The notes: generated by a model not told the origin, from the sequence alone. A stretch of 64,000 bases of DNA from Cetobacterium sp. 8H (GCF_014250675.1 NZ_JACHTG010000003.1:124001-188000), one strand, 5' to 3'; shown: positions 34,798 through 44,111, counted from the stretch's first letter. Numbers and translations: made by a program.

Positions 34798-36191
34798 TAA
34801 TTTGTTTTTATTAAAATACTATATTCTTTATTCTTATAAACCTCTTCTAATCTAAAATTGCCAAGATCTGATTTATTTTTATTTTTTACTAAAATCAAAT
34901 CTCCTTCTGAAAGTTCTTCTATTCTATTTAAAGATATATTTTCTATATTTTTTCTTTTAATTTCATAAGCCATATTTTTGGCATCTGTAAATTTATAACT
35001 AAAAACTCTATCATTTGATTCACTCAAAGAATCAACTATAGGTTTTAGGGTGTAATTTTGATTATAGTAAGGTAATGCTATCGATACTATCGATAAAATA
35101 ACTATATTTATGTATAATATTTTTTTTAATATTTTTTCCTTTGTCCCACTCCAAGTTTTTTCTATAAATCTTAATGAAATAATAACTATTGCTGGATATA
35201 AAGGCAGCATATATATATCCAACTTTCCACTTAAAATACTAAAGAATATAAAATTTGGAATAAACCAACAAAAACTTACTTTATCAATATTTTTCCATTT
35301 TTTAAAATCTTTTATTTTTTTTAAAAGTGAGTAAACTCCCATTATAAAAAATGGAGCGATTGGTAAAGTTGTTAGTGGCAATTGCCTAAGATAAAAATAT
35401 AATGGTTTTGTATGTGTTTTAGCCCGCACCATTCTTCCTAACGTCTCTTGTCCTAACAATAATTTTATATATTCTTTTCCTTCAGCGTTTATAAACAAGA
35501 AATAAAACCATATTCCCAAGATAAGTCCTAAAATCAAAACTCCTAATAATGGCTTAAGTTTTCTGAAAAAACTTATATTTTTATCTAAAAATAAAAATGT
35601 TAATATAGTTATTACAGGAATTGCAAATGCTGCTCCACCTTTCACCAAAATGCCTAAAGCAATTGATACATAAAAAACAGTTAATCGTTTTATGTTAATC
35701 TCATTTTTGCTATAGTATAAATCAAAAAATATATACAGTGCTATAGATATGAACATCATCATTAAATAATCCATTCGCATAACTAGAGAAATTCCAAATA
35801 AATACGGAAGAGTTACTAAAACAGCTGTTGATATAAACGCCATTTTTTCACCCCATATTTTTTTAGAAATTTTAAAACTAAAAAAAGCAGATACTCCTGC
35901 TGGAATTACTCCACCAAATATTAATGCTACTGGATAGAAATTCTCTTGAAATATCGATCTAATAAGAGCTAATAACCAAAAATATATAGGTGGCTTATCT
36001 GGATAAAGCTCATCAAAGTACTTTAGCACTAAAAATCTATGATTTTCTAACATTTGATCGGTTATAACAAAGTATTTTAGTTCATTTCTAATATCTGGAA
36101 ATCTAAAAAAAGCAATTCCTACAATTAATGCAAAATAACCTATAAAAAAAAGTTTATACTTTTCTTTAAGTGTATCATCTATTCTTTCCAT
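34797..36191 (-). CDS. Second ArnT/PMT-type glycosyltransferase
   Basis: 464-aa membrane enzyme of the same superfamily, with LYPDKPPIYFWLLALI in place of the EKPP block and about 11 hydrophobic segments. Only weakly alike outside this region, so it likely adds the sugar at a different position. ATG at 36191 after AGGAGAGAAT is preferred over 36206. It starts 8 nt after the ugd stop. Confidence 0.83.
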   Translation of the reverse strand: MERIDDTLKEKYKLFFIGYFALIVGIAFFRFPDIRNELKYFVITDQMLENHRFLVLKYFDELYPDKPPIYFWLLALIRSIFQENFYPVALIFGGVIPAGVSAFFSFKISKKIWGEKMAFISTAVLVTLPYLFGISLVMRMDYLMMMFISIALYIFFDLYYSKNEINIKRLTVFYVSIALGILVKGGAAFAIPVITILTFLFLDKNISFFRKLKPLLGVLILGLILGIWFYFLFINAEGKEYIKLLLGQETLGRMVRAKTHTKPLYFYLRQLPLTTLPIAPFFIMGVYSLLKKIKDFKKWKNIDKVSFCWFIPNFIFFSILSGKLDIYMLPLYPAIVIISLRFIEKTWSGTKEKILKKILYINIVILSIVSIALPYYNQNYTLKPIVDSLSESNDRVFSYKFTDAKNMAYEIKRKNIENISLNRIEELSEGDLILVKNKNKSDLGNFRLEEVYKNKEYSILIKTN

Positions 36192-36199
36192 ATTCTCTC

Positions 36200-37522
36200 C
36201 TAACATTGACCAACAGGAAAGTATCTAAATATCTTCCTAACATTGTCATCTTTGCTGTGTACATTTCTTAAATCAAAATAAAAATTATCTTTCATTCTAT
36301 TTTTTAACTCTTCCAAGTCCATACCTCTAAATTGATTCCACTCTGTCATAAGAACTATAGCATCTGAGCCTTTTGAACACTCAACTTCATTTTCACAAAA
36401 TTCAATATCTCTATTTAAATCCTTTAGTCTCCATTTAGCTTCTTCAATTCCTTTAGGACAATAAGCTTTTATTTTTGCACCATTTATTACTAATCCTCTT
36501 ATTATATCTATACTAGGAGCATCTCTCATATCATCTGTTTCGGGCTTAAATGTTAAACCTAAAATACCTATAGTTTTTCTAGAAACACCACTCATCTCTT
36601 TTATTATTTTCTCTACCATTTTCTGTTTCTGTTTCTCATTTGCGCTAATAGCCGCTGCTATTACAGACATATTTTCTCCATATTCTTTTCCTATCTCAAC
36701 AATTGCCTTTGTATCTTTTGGAAAACATGACCCTCCATATCCCGGACCACAATGTAAAAACTTTGGAGAAATTCTTCCATCCATTCCCATAGCCTGAGCT
36801 ATTTCTTGAGTATTTGCTCCAACTTTCTCGGCTAAAAGTGCCATCTCATTAATATATGATATTTTTACTGCTAAAAATGCATTTGAAGCATATTTTATCA
36901 TCTCTGAAGTTCTTCTATTTGTAAAAACAAATGGAGTTTTATTTATATATAAAACGTCATAAATTTTCTTCATTATATCCAGTGCTTTTGTGCTCTCCGA
37001 ACCAATAACTACTCTATCAGGTCTTAGACAATCATTTACAGCTTTACCCTCTCTTAAAAACTCTGGATTTGAAACAACATCAAATTTAAATTTCACTCCT
37101 CTTTTTCCTAAAACCTTTTCTATTTCTTTTTCCACTAAATCACCTGTTCCTACAGGTACCGTAGATTTGTTAACTATCACTTTATAACCATTCAAATTTT
37201 CACCTATATTTTTAGCACATTCTAAAACATATTTTAAATCTGCTGATCCATCATCCGAAGGTGGAGTTCCAACAGCTATAAATATAACTTCAGAATTTAA
37301 AATAGCTTCTTTTATATCTGTTGTAAAGGATAATCTTTTTTCATTGACATTATGTTCTAAGATATCTTTCAGTCCTGGTTCATAGATGGGCAATATCCCT
37401 TTATTTAAGTTTTCAATCTTTGTTTTGTCTATATCCATACAAATTACTTTATGTCCAAATTCACTTAAAATAACCCCTTGAACAAGTCCTACATATCCCG
37501 TTCCAATTACAGTAACATTCAT
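36200..37522 (-). CDS. ugd: UDP-glucose 6-dehydrogenase
   Basis: 440 aa. Oxidises UDP-glucose to UDP-glucuronate with two NAD+. N-terminal Rossmann GTGYVGLVQG, then VGTPPSDDGSADL, VNKSTVPVGT, VSNPEFLREG, the catalytic Cys in GGSCFPKDTKA, and GLTFKPETDDMRDAPS. Its last codons precede the second glycosyltransferase, and its start meets the epimerase stop at 37522. Supplies UDP-glucuronate to the epimerase. Confidence 0.96.
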   Translation of the reverse strand: MNVTVIGTGYVGLVQGVILSEFGHKVICMDIDKTKIENLNKGILPIYEPGLKDILEHNVNEKRLSFTTDIKEAILNSEVIFIAVGTPPSDDGSADLKYVLECAKNIGENLNGYKVIVNKSTVPVGTGDLVEKEIEKVLGKRGVKFKFDVVSNPEFLREGKAVNDCLRPDRVVIGSESTKALDIMKKIYDVLYINKTPFVFTNRRTSEMIKYASNAFLAVKISYINEMALLAEKVGANTQEIAQAMGMDGRISPKFLHCGPGYGGSCFPKDTKAIVEIGKEYGENMSVIAAAISANEKQKQKMVEKIIKEMSGVSRKTIGILGLTFKPETDDMRDAPSIDIIRGLVINGAKIKAYCPKGIEEAKWRLKDLNRDIEFCENEVECSKGSDAIVLMTEWNQFRGMDLEELKNRMKDNFYFDLRNVHSKDDNVRKIFRYFPVGQC

Positions 37523-38559
37523 TATTTCCCTCCCAAATACCAGTTAACGAAATTTTGTATTCCATCCTTGAAATCCATTTTAGGATTATATCCCAAAATA
37601 GACTTTGCCTTATTTATATTTGCAAATGTTCTTTTTACATCTCCTGGTTGCATTGGTAATCTCTCTAAAGTGGCTTTTTTATTCAGTGTATTCTCAATTA
37701 TTTGAACCATTTCCTTTAATGAGATTGCATTTGCTTCCCCTAAATTAATGATTTCATATACTCCTTTATTTTTCTCTAGATATAAAACACCTTTTGAAAT
37801 CCCATCTATAATATCATCTATATATGTATAATCTCTATAGGTATCCCCATCTCCAAAAAATGGAATACTCTCCCCTTTTAAAATTTTATCTACAAATTTA
37901 TGAATCGCTAAATCCGGTCTTTGTCTTGGACCATAAACTGTAAAAAATCTAAATTGTAATGTATCTATAGCATAAAGATTGAAATAAACATGCCCAAAAA
38001 CTTCACACGATTTTTTTGTAGCTGCATATGGTGAAATTGCAAAGTCTACAATTGCATCTTCACTAAAAGGTACATCTTTATTATTTCCATAAACAGAACT
38101 TGAAGATGCTTGAATAAATTTTTTAACCCCATATTTTTTACAACATTCAAGTAAATTTAAATACCCCTTAACGTTAACTTCTTCATATTCCATAGGTTTT
38201 TCTAAAGATGGCCTAACTCCTGCAAGTCCAGCTAAATTGATTATTAAATCTATCTTATTTTCTTTAAAAATTCTATCTAAAACATCAATATCTCTAAGAT
38301 CTGAAAAACTAAGATAGTATCTATCACAATGTGTAATTTTAACTAATTTTTTGATTTTTTTCTCTCTATCTTCTTCCATTAATACTTCAGAAAGTCTTTC
38401 AACTTTATTTAAACTCTCAAGAACATTTTTTATTTTAATATCTTCCGAATAAAATTCATGAAAATTATCAATGCCAATAACTTTGTGTCCTTGATTTAAT
38501 AATTTTTCTACTAGATGTGATCCGATAAATCCTGCAGCACCTGTTACAATTATTTTCAT
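37522..38559 (-). CDS. NAD-dependent epimerase, probable UDP-glucuronate 4-epimerase
   Basis: 345-aa short-chain dehydrogenase: TGAAGFIGSHLVEKLL at the N-terminus, LAGLAGVRPSLEKP, catalytic Ser/Tyr/Lys in SSSSVYG and YAATKKSCE, and RFFTVYGPRQRPDLA, the pattern of UDP-GlcA 4-epimerases. Placed right upstream of ugd, it should yield UDP-galacturonate. Overlaps the LAB_N gene by 4 nt. Confidence 0.87.
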   Translation of the reverse strand: MKIIVTGAAGFIGSHLVEKLLNQGHKVIGIDNFHEFYSEDIKIKNVLESLNKVERLSEVLMEEDREKKIKKLVKITHCDRYYLSFSDLRDIDVLDRIFKENKIDLIINLAGLAGVRPSLEKPMEYEEVNVKGYLNLLECCKKYGVKKFIQASSSSVYGNNKDVPFSEDAIVDFAISPYAATKKSCEVFGHVYFNLYAIDTLQFRFFTVYGPRQRPDLAIHKFVDKILKGESIPFFGDGDTYRDYTYIDDIIDGISKGVLYLEKNKGVYEIINLGEANAISLKEMVQIIENTLNKKATLERLPMQPGDVKRTFANINKAKSILGYNPKMDFKDGIQNFVNWYLGGK

Positions 38560-38834
38560 TTTTTTCCTCCAAGTTTTTCTCTTTTTATTAAATATATATT
38601 TCTTGAATAAATTAAGACATTCGGAGCTTGTCCTAAAATAAATACTGGATCTTTTTTGTATAATGCATATATCAATAAAAGTATACTTCCAAATAGACTA
38701 AATATCCAAAATGAAAAAGGAATTATACTTTTTTTTGCTTTTTCACTAGCAATCCATTGAATAATAAACCTCATAGAAAAAAGTCCTTGACCAACAAATC
38801 CAATAATTAGAAAAATATTCCAGTTATCAAACAT
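38556..38834 (-). CDS. LAB_N small membrane protein
   Basis: 92 aa, three membrane helices, with the Lipid A biosynthesis N-terminal domain: MRFIIQWIASEKAKKSIIP, then FGSILLLIYALYKKDPVFILGQ. Overlaps the GT2 gene by 8 nt. Such proteins often accompany polyprenyl-phosphate glycosyltransferases; here the GT2 lacks its own membrane anchor, so this protein may supply it. Confidence 0.85.
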   Translation of the reverse strand: MFDNWNIFLIIGFVGQGLFSMRFIIQWIASEKAKKSIIPFSFWIFSLFGSILLLIYALYKKDPVFILGQAPNVLIYSRNIYLIKREKLGGKK

Positions 38835-39540
38835 TTGACTCTCCCTCTATTTTCCAATTTAATATTCTATTTTTCATCCACCTAACCGCGAAAACATCTT
38901 TAAAAGCTTTAAGTCCTCTTCCAAAAACTTTATATTTCGATTGCCCATGAAGCCTATCATAATGTCTTACTGGTACCTCTTTTACTTTGTAACCCATATA
39001 TCTTGCAAGAGTTGGTAAAAATCTATGCATTCCATTAAACATTTTATATGATTTTACAACCTCTTTTTTAAATAGTTTTAATGGACAACCAGTATCTTGA
39101 ATATTATCTCCAGTAACAAAATTTCTAAATCCATTTCCAATTTTTGATGCTAACTTTCTTTTAAATCCATCCTCTCTTGTTGCTCTTTTCCCATTTACCA
39201 TATCGTATTCTGGAATATATTTTAATAGTTCATACACATCTTCTGGATCAGTTTGTAAATCTCCATCCATCATAAGCACTAAATTCCCCTTAGATTTTTT
39301 AAATCCAGCTTCTATTGCAGCACTTTGTCCATTATTTTTTGTAAAATGATATACTCTAACATTTAAGTTATTGTTTTTTAGCTCTTCTAAAATTTCGTAG
39401 CTTCCATCTTTACTTCCATCATTTACAAATATAATTTCATAATTTTTAAACCCTTTTTTTAATGCTACTTCTACAGCTTCTGCCATAGGATAGATATTCT
39501 CCTTCTCATTGTAAACGGGAATTACTGCTGATATCTCCAT
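38827..39540 (-). CDS. GT2 polyprenyl-phosphate sugar synthase (DPM1/ArnC-like)
   Basis: 237 aa. SAVIPVYNEKENI, VNDGSKDGS, NGQSAAIEAGF, MDGDLQTDPED and the H-x-R-x-GQSKY block (RHYDRLHGQSKYK) mark a dolichol/undecaprenyl-phosphate sugar synthase. ArnC and GtrB have two C-terminal membrane helices; these are missing here, as in soluble Dpm1. It likely loads uronic acid from a UDP donor onto the lipid carrier. First gene of the six-gene operon; ATG follows TGGAGGAAAA. Confidence 0.88.
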   Translation of the reverse strand: MEISAVIPVYNEKENIYPMAEAVEVALKKGFKNYEIIFVNDGSKDGSYEILEELKNNNLNVRVYHFTKNNGQSAAIEAGFKKSKGNLVLMMDGDLQTDPEDVYELLKYIPEYDMVNGKRATREDGFKRKLASKIGNGFRNFVTGDNIQDTGCPLKLFKKEVVKSYKMFNGMHRFLPTLARYMGYKVKEVPVRHYDRLHGQSKYKVFGRGLKAFKDVFAVRWMKNRILNWKIEGESNV

Positions 39541-39624
39541 TTTTCCTCCATAAATTTAAGTAGTTTTTTTTATTGTATATTCCAAAAATAAATTTTTGGT
39601 AAATTTTTAAAATTATTCTATATT

Positions 39625-39653
39625 TATATACCCCAGAAAAATACCGTTGTCAA
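39625..39653 (-). promoter_or_regulatory. Promoter of the LPS-sugar operon
   Basis: TTGACA (39648-39653), 17-bp spacer, TATATA (39625-39630) on the minus strand, leaving a leader of about 75 nt before the GT2 gene. Confidence 0.7.
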
Positions 39654-39675
39654 TATTAGAGCACCCATATAAAAA

Positions 39676-39713
39676 ATAAAAATCCACCAATTTTTAATCA
39701 GTGGATTTTTTTA
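39676..39713. terminator. Terminator after the AtpR-like gene
   Basis: AAAATCCAC (39679-39687) pairs with GTGGATTTT (39701-39709), with T runs on both strands. Confidence 0.8.
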
Positions 39714-39974
39714 TTATTTACTATTTTTAAAAAAATAAATAATTGCAAATTTAGCAATAACAGATCCTAATAAAGCAGCTAAAAATCGCTGTCCATCATT
39801 TCCAGATATGAAGTAAAATCCAACTAAAAGTACAACCATTCTTAAAAGTGAAGTACTTATCATAAACATCGAAGGTTTTTCCATGTCACCCATTTTACGA
39901 ATACTCCAATATAGACTCGCAAAGAACATGAACCCGAGTATAAATCCACCTATCAACGACAATAATATAATCAT
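39714..39974 (-). CDS. AtpR-like subunit of N-type ATPase (orphan)
   Basis: About 86 aa with three hydrophobic segments. The pattern GFMFFASLYWSIRK, then SLLRMVVLLVGFYFISG and RFLAALLGSVIAKFAIIYF matches AtpR (F1F0 type 'subunit 2') and, more loosely, AtpI. N-ATPase operons carry it beside AtpQ and the ring subunit, but no ATP synthase gene is near. Start ATG at 39974 lies about 9 nt after AAGGGGAG; ATG at 39983 is too close and the frame reaches 40019. It is divergent from a Ca2+-type P-ATPase. Confidence 0.68.
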   Translation of the reverse strand: MIILLSLIGGFILGFMFFASLYWSIRKMGDMEKPSMFMISTSLLRMVVLLVGFYFISGNDGQRFLAALLGSVIAKFAIIYFFKNSK

Positions 39975-40125
39975 ATTTCTCATCTCCCCTTCTTTATCTA
40001 TTATGCATTTATCATACAATTTTTTTTCAAAATTTCCTTTTATTATTCTCTTAAATAAAGGAGATAATCTTTTTCTAAGTACATTATTAAATATACTATT
40101 TCTGATTTATAAGAGGTGATAATAG

Positions 40126-42696
40126 ATGGATTCCACATTTTCAAAAGAAATCAATGAGCTTTTAAAAAATTTAAATAGCTCTTCTCAAGGATTAAGCCTA
40201 TCAATCTTAGAATCAAAAGAAAATAAGTTTGGTAAAAATATAATTACTAAAATTCCAGAAAAAACTTTTCTAAGAAGAGTTCTAATTGCTCTTTCAGAAC
40301 CTATGGTTAAAATCTTAGTCTTTGCAATTTTCCTAACTATCATAATAAATTTTTTAAAAATATCTAAAGGAGAAAAACCTGATTGGCCTGAAACCATAGG
40401 AATTACCTTATCTGTAATCTTAGCCACTTCTATTACTGTTCTTATGGAGATGAAATCTCAAAAATCTTTCAATCTTCTTAAAGAGATTGGAGAAAAAACA
40501 TTTGTTAAAACAATTCGAGATGGAAATGTTTTAGAAGTTTCTAAAGAAAATATTTATCCAGGAGATATTATTATTTTAAGCATTGGAGATAAAATTCCAG
40601 CTGATGGTATTGTTATTGAAAACTTCAATCTAGAAGTAGAAGAGGGTATTTTAACAGGTGAAAGTTTTGCTGTTAAAAAACACATATTTCCTCTAGAACC
40701 GACTACAGATTTTAAAATATTTGGTGGAACATATGTTGTTGATGGAACTGGAAAATTTGTTATAACAAAAACCGGAGATGATACTGAATTTGGAAAAATT
40801 TCTAAATCTGTTCAAAAAGATTATGAAACTTTAACTCCGTTGCAACAAGAATTAGGTATTTTAGGCAAAAAAATTGCTTTAATTGGAATTTCAATAGCAA
40901 TTATCGTGTTTTTATTAAAAATATTTAACTTTAGTGTTCATCAAAAAATATCTTTAGAAAATATTATTGAAGCATTGACATTAAGTATTGTTTTAATTGT
41001 TTCTACTATTCCTGAAGGACTCTCAACTATGGTCGCTACAACTCTTGCACTATCAATGATTAAACTTAGTAAAGAAAATGCCCTCATTAAAAAACTTACT
41101 TCCTGTGAAGCTATAGGTTCTATTGATTTAATTTGTTCTGATAAAACTGGAACGATAACTCAAAATAAAATGGTAGTTACAGAATCTTTAGTTATCAATG
41201 AGCACTTTCTCTTTCTTAATATAAAATTTAATAATAATTCTTTTTTAAAAGAGGAAAATGGAATTCAAAAATATTTTGGAAATCCGACTGAAGTAGCTCT
41301 TTTAAACTATACTTTTGCTAAAGAAACTCCTAGAAACATTTCAATTATTCATAAATATCCATTTAGTTCTGAAAAGAAAAAAATGGGTACAATTATACAA
41401 GTAGATAATGCTTATGTCTATTTAACTAAAGGAGCTCCTGAAATTATTTTAGAAAGTCTTCACGAAATAAATCCTAAAGAAAAAAAGGATATTGAAGAAA
41501 AAATTCAAATATGCCAAAAACAAGCTAAAAGAATAATTGCTTTTGCACATTCTATTATTAAAGAGGATTTTATTTCATGTGAAGAGATAGATTTTCAAAA
41601 ATCTTTAATTTTTGATGGGTTTATGGCTATAACTGATCCTATTCGACCAGAAGTTTTTCCAGCAGTTAGTGTGTGTAAAGAAGCCGGAATTGATATAAAA
41701 ATATTGACAGGGGATAATCTGTTTACTGCAACTTCAATCGCCAAAGAATTAAACTTAATCAAACCTAATAGTCAAATACTAGAAGCTACTGAGATTGATA
41801 AAATGACAGATAATGAGCTTCAATTAAATCTAGAAAATATCTCTGTTATTGCAAGAAGCACTCCAATGACAAAATTTAGAATTATAGATTTATTGATGAA
41901 ATCTGGAAAATCTGTAGCTGTAACTGGTGATGGAGTAAATGATGCTCCTGCTCTTAAAAGAGCTGAAGTAGGTATATCAATGGGTATAACTGGAACTGAA
42001 GTAGCTAAAGAAACTGCTGATATAATACTTTTAAATGACTCTTTTGCTACTATTGTTAAAGCAATAAAAGAGGGAAGAGGTCTTTATGAAAACTTCCAAA
42101 AGTTTATTCAATTTCAACAAACTGTTAATTTAGGGGCACTTTTCTTGATACTTCTTTTTGAAATTTTTGACTGGGCGACTCCATTAAGGCCTATACAGAT
42201 ACTTTGGATAAATATAATGATGGACGGACCTTTAGCTATCTCTCTAGGATTTGAAAAAACTAGAGATAATATTATGCAAGAAAAACCCCGTAGTAAAAAA
42301 AGTAGTATTTTAACAGTTAATATGTGGATAAATACTCTTAGTAATGCCCTTTTTATTGTTTGCTTTTCCACATTTATCATTAGATTTTTAAGAATTCCTC
42401 ATGACTATATTCCTACTTATGTTTTCAATTTCTTCACATTTATGGTCATAATAAATGTTTTTAATTGCAAAGGTATTGATAAGACATCAATTTTAAATAG
42501 AATTTTTGATAACAAAAACCTTAATATTGTTTTTTGTGTAATGTTTTTTATACAAATTATTATAAATATAACTCTTCCAGAATTTTTTTCTGTGTATGAG
42601 CTTAACTTTTTTGAATATTTAAAGATCATTTTTTTTAGCAGTAGTATTATTTTTTTCAATGAATTTGTTAGATTGATTAGACGAAATATTAATTAA
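40126..42696 (+). CDS. P2A-type calcium-transporting P-type ATPase
   Basis: 856-aa cation pump. TGES (177-180), phosphorylated Asp D339 in CSDKTGT, TGDN, GDGVNDAPAL, about ten membrane segments. M4 contains IPEGL (295-299), whose Glu binds Ca2+ in SERCA-type pumps. ATG follows AAGAGGTGATAATAG. The next gene begins 15 nt downstream, so they may be co-transcribed. Confidence 0.9.
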   Translation: MDSTFSKEINELLKNLNSSSQGLSLSILESKENKFGKNIITKIPEKTFLRRVLIALSEPMVKILVFAIFLTIIINFLKISKGEKPDWPETIGITLSVILATSITVLMEMKSQKSFNLLKEIGEKTFVKTIRDGNVLEVSKENIYPGDIIILSIGDKIPADGIVIENFNLEVEEGILTGESFAVKKHIFPLEPTTDFKIFGGTYVVDGTGKFVITKTGDDTEFGKISKSVQKDYETLTPLQQELGILGKKIALIGISIAIIVFLLKIFNFSVHQKISLENIIEALTLSIVLIVSTIPEGLSTMVATTLALSMIKLSKENALIKKLTSCEAIGSIDLICSDKTGTITQNKMVVTESLVINEHFLFLNIKFNNNSFLKEENGIQKYFGNPTEVALLNYTFAKETPRNISIIHKYPFSSEKKKMGTIIQVDNAYVYLTKGAPEIILESLHEINPKEKKDIEEKIQICQKQAKRIIAFAHSIIKEDFISCEEIDFQKSLIFDGFMAITDPIRPEVFPAVSVCKEAGIDIKILTGDNLFTATSIAKELNLIKPNSQILEATEIDKMTDNELQLNLENISVIARSTPMTKFRIIDLLMKSGKSVAVTGDGVNDAPALKRAEVGISMGITGTEVAKETADIILLNDSFATIVKAIKEGRGLYENFQKFIQFQQTVNLGALFLILLFEIFDWATPLRPIQILWINIMMDGPLAISLGFEKTRDNIMQEKPRSKKSSILTVNMWINTLSNALFIVCFSTFIIRFLRIPHDYIPTYVFNFFTFMVIINVFNCKGIDKTSILNRIFDNKNLNIVFCVMFFIQIIINITLPEFFSVYELNFFEYLKIIFFSSSIIFFNEFVRLIRRNIN

Positions 42697-42711
42697 AAAG
42701 GAGTTCAAACT

Positions 42712-43638
42712 ATGGAGAATTTATTAAAAAGAAAATTAAGAATTGGAATTGCTGCCTGTCAATTTGGATCAAAAGTTAGGTACAATGGTAAAGGTATTGA
42801 TTTAACTCAATGTTTAGGACGTGATCGTGGACAATTCATTTGGACTCCTGTTTGCCCTGAAATTATGAGTGGAATGGGAGTCCCTAGAGCTAGTATTAAA
42901 CTTTCTGGAGGAAATGGTTTTGATTTTTGGGAAGGAAAAGCTACTATTAAAAATAAAGATGGTGAAAATAAAGCTGAAATGGTCAGAAAAGGAGCCCTTG
43001 CATGCCTTGAAACTCTTGAAAGAGCAAATATTGATGCCTATATTTTTATGGAAGGAAGTCCTTCTTGTGGCGTTTATAGAACAAGTCTAAAAAATCAAAG
43101 GCTTGGTAATCCACCTGGAGTTTTTGGAGCACTTTTACTTAATAAAGATATTTTTTTAATAAGTTCTATAGATTTACAGAGCCCAATTAGATGGTGGGAT
43201 TGGAAAAGAAGACTCGTAGCCTTCACTTGGGTAAAAGAACAAGAAATCACTTCAAAAGAAGCTTTAAAAGAGATTTGGGATAAAATTAAATACGTTTTAT
43301 ATGAACTGCATGAAGAAGAAACAATTAAAGTAAAAAATAAGTTACATGAAATCTTAAAAGAAGAAACTCCTATTTATGATGAATTCGAGAATATAAAAAA
43401 AGAAATTTTAATACTTCTAAGAAAACCTGCTGAATTAGAAAATATAAAACAACATCTTTGGAAAAATTATGTTGATTTTAAAAAGAAAGAGGGAATTGAA
43501 GTTGACAATATTTTAGAGCCACATATTTTAAGAAATATGACTCATGTTGCTGAAGAACTTCTTGGCGTTGAAAAAGAAGCTAAAAAAGCTAATCTATTTT
43601 TTAGAAGTTCACCTATAAATTATAAACCCGATAGATAA
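42712..43638 (+). CDS. DUF523 protein, TudS-like thiouracil desulfidase with C-terminal extension
   Basis: 308 aa. The N-terminal 160 residues are DUF523: the three Cys that hold an Fe-S cluster in TudS are seen at C16 (IAACQFG), C48 (TPVCPE) and C119 (GSPSCG). TudS removes sulfur from thiouracil. The C-terminal 150 residues are helical and charged, and I do not recognise them; the DUF1722 domain sometimes fused to DUF523 is not evident. AAAAGGAG precedes the ATG. Confidence 0.82.
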   Translation: MENLLKRKLRIGIAACQFGSKVRYNGKGIDLTQCLGRDRGQFIWTPVCPEIMSGMGVPRASIKLSGGNGFDFWEGKATIKNKDGENKAEMVRKGALACLETLERANIDAYIFMEGSPSCGVYRTSLKNQRLGNPPGVFGALLLNKDIFLISSIDLQSPIRWWDWKRRLVAFTWVKEQEITSKEALKEIWDKIKYVLYELHEEETIKVKNKLHEILKEETPIYDEFENIKKEILILLRKPAELENIKQHLWKNYVDFKKKEGIEVDNILEPHILRNMTHVAEELLGVEKEAKKANLFFRSSPINYKPDR

Positions 43639-43646
43639 TTGATGAA

Positions 43647-43686
43647 ATAAAAAAAGACTGTGTCTACTCAGTCTTTTTTTATTTCA
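43647..43686. terminator. Bidirectional terminator
   Basis: AAAAAAGACTG-TGTCTACT-CAGTCTTTTTT hairpin, between the DUF523 gene and the small secreted protein. Confidence 0.88.
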
Positions 43687-43710
43687 TCATCACACTTTAT
43701 CTAAAATAGT

Positions 43711-43953
43711 TTATCTCATTTTATTAATTATAAAACTTACATTTTGATTACTTACATCTGAAAGATTCTCTTCAGTTATTGGTTTTAACTCTGAATTTTT
43801 ATTTAAATAGTTAAAGATCTCTGTAGTTTTTACAATTGTAGAATTTTTCAAAGAAAATTGTTTATCCTCAGCAGTATCACTCTTCAAACCTCTTGCGTAC
43901 ATATTAATTGCTACAGCCAAACCTAAAATAATATATACAATTTTCTTATTCAT
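43711..43953 (-). CDS. Small exported protein of unknown function
   Basis: 80 aa. Signal peptide about 1-21 (MNKKIVYIILGLAVAINMYA), then a polar segment rich in Lys, Ser and Asn without Cys or known motif. It has a strong GGAGGA ribosome site and a canonical promoter upstream, which supports it as real. Not recognised. Confidence 0.65.
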   Translation of the reverse strand: MNKKIVYIILGLAVAINMYARGLKSDTAEDKQFSLKNSTIVKTTEIFNYLNKNSELKPITEENLSDVSNQNVSFIINKMR

Positions 43954-43986
43954 TTATATCTTCCTCCATCTATTTTCTATAGAGTA

Positions 43987-44015
43987 AATATACCTCTTTT
44001 CATATAAATTGTCAA
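43987..44015 (-). promoter_or_regulatory. Promoter of the small exported protein
   Basis: TTGACA (44010-44015), 17-bp spacer, TATATT (43987-43992) on the minus strand. Confidence 0.7.
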
Positions 44016-44069
44016 TGTTATTATATAAATAATGAATAGTTTAATCATTGATGAAATATATAGTTTGTA

Positions 44070-44103
44070 TATTAAAAATAAATGTTTTGTAAAACTACAT
44101 TTA
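44070..44103 (-). terminator. Terminator of the cobalamin operon
   Basis: TAAATGT / ACATTTA (7 bp, 11-nt loop) followed by TTTTTAAT on the minus strand, after the last operon gene. Confidence 0.65.
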
Positions 44104-44111
44104 ACGTTTTT

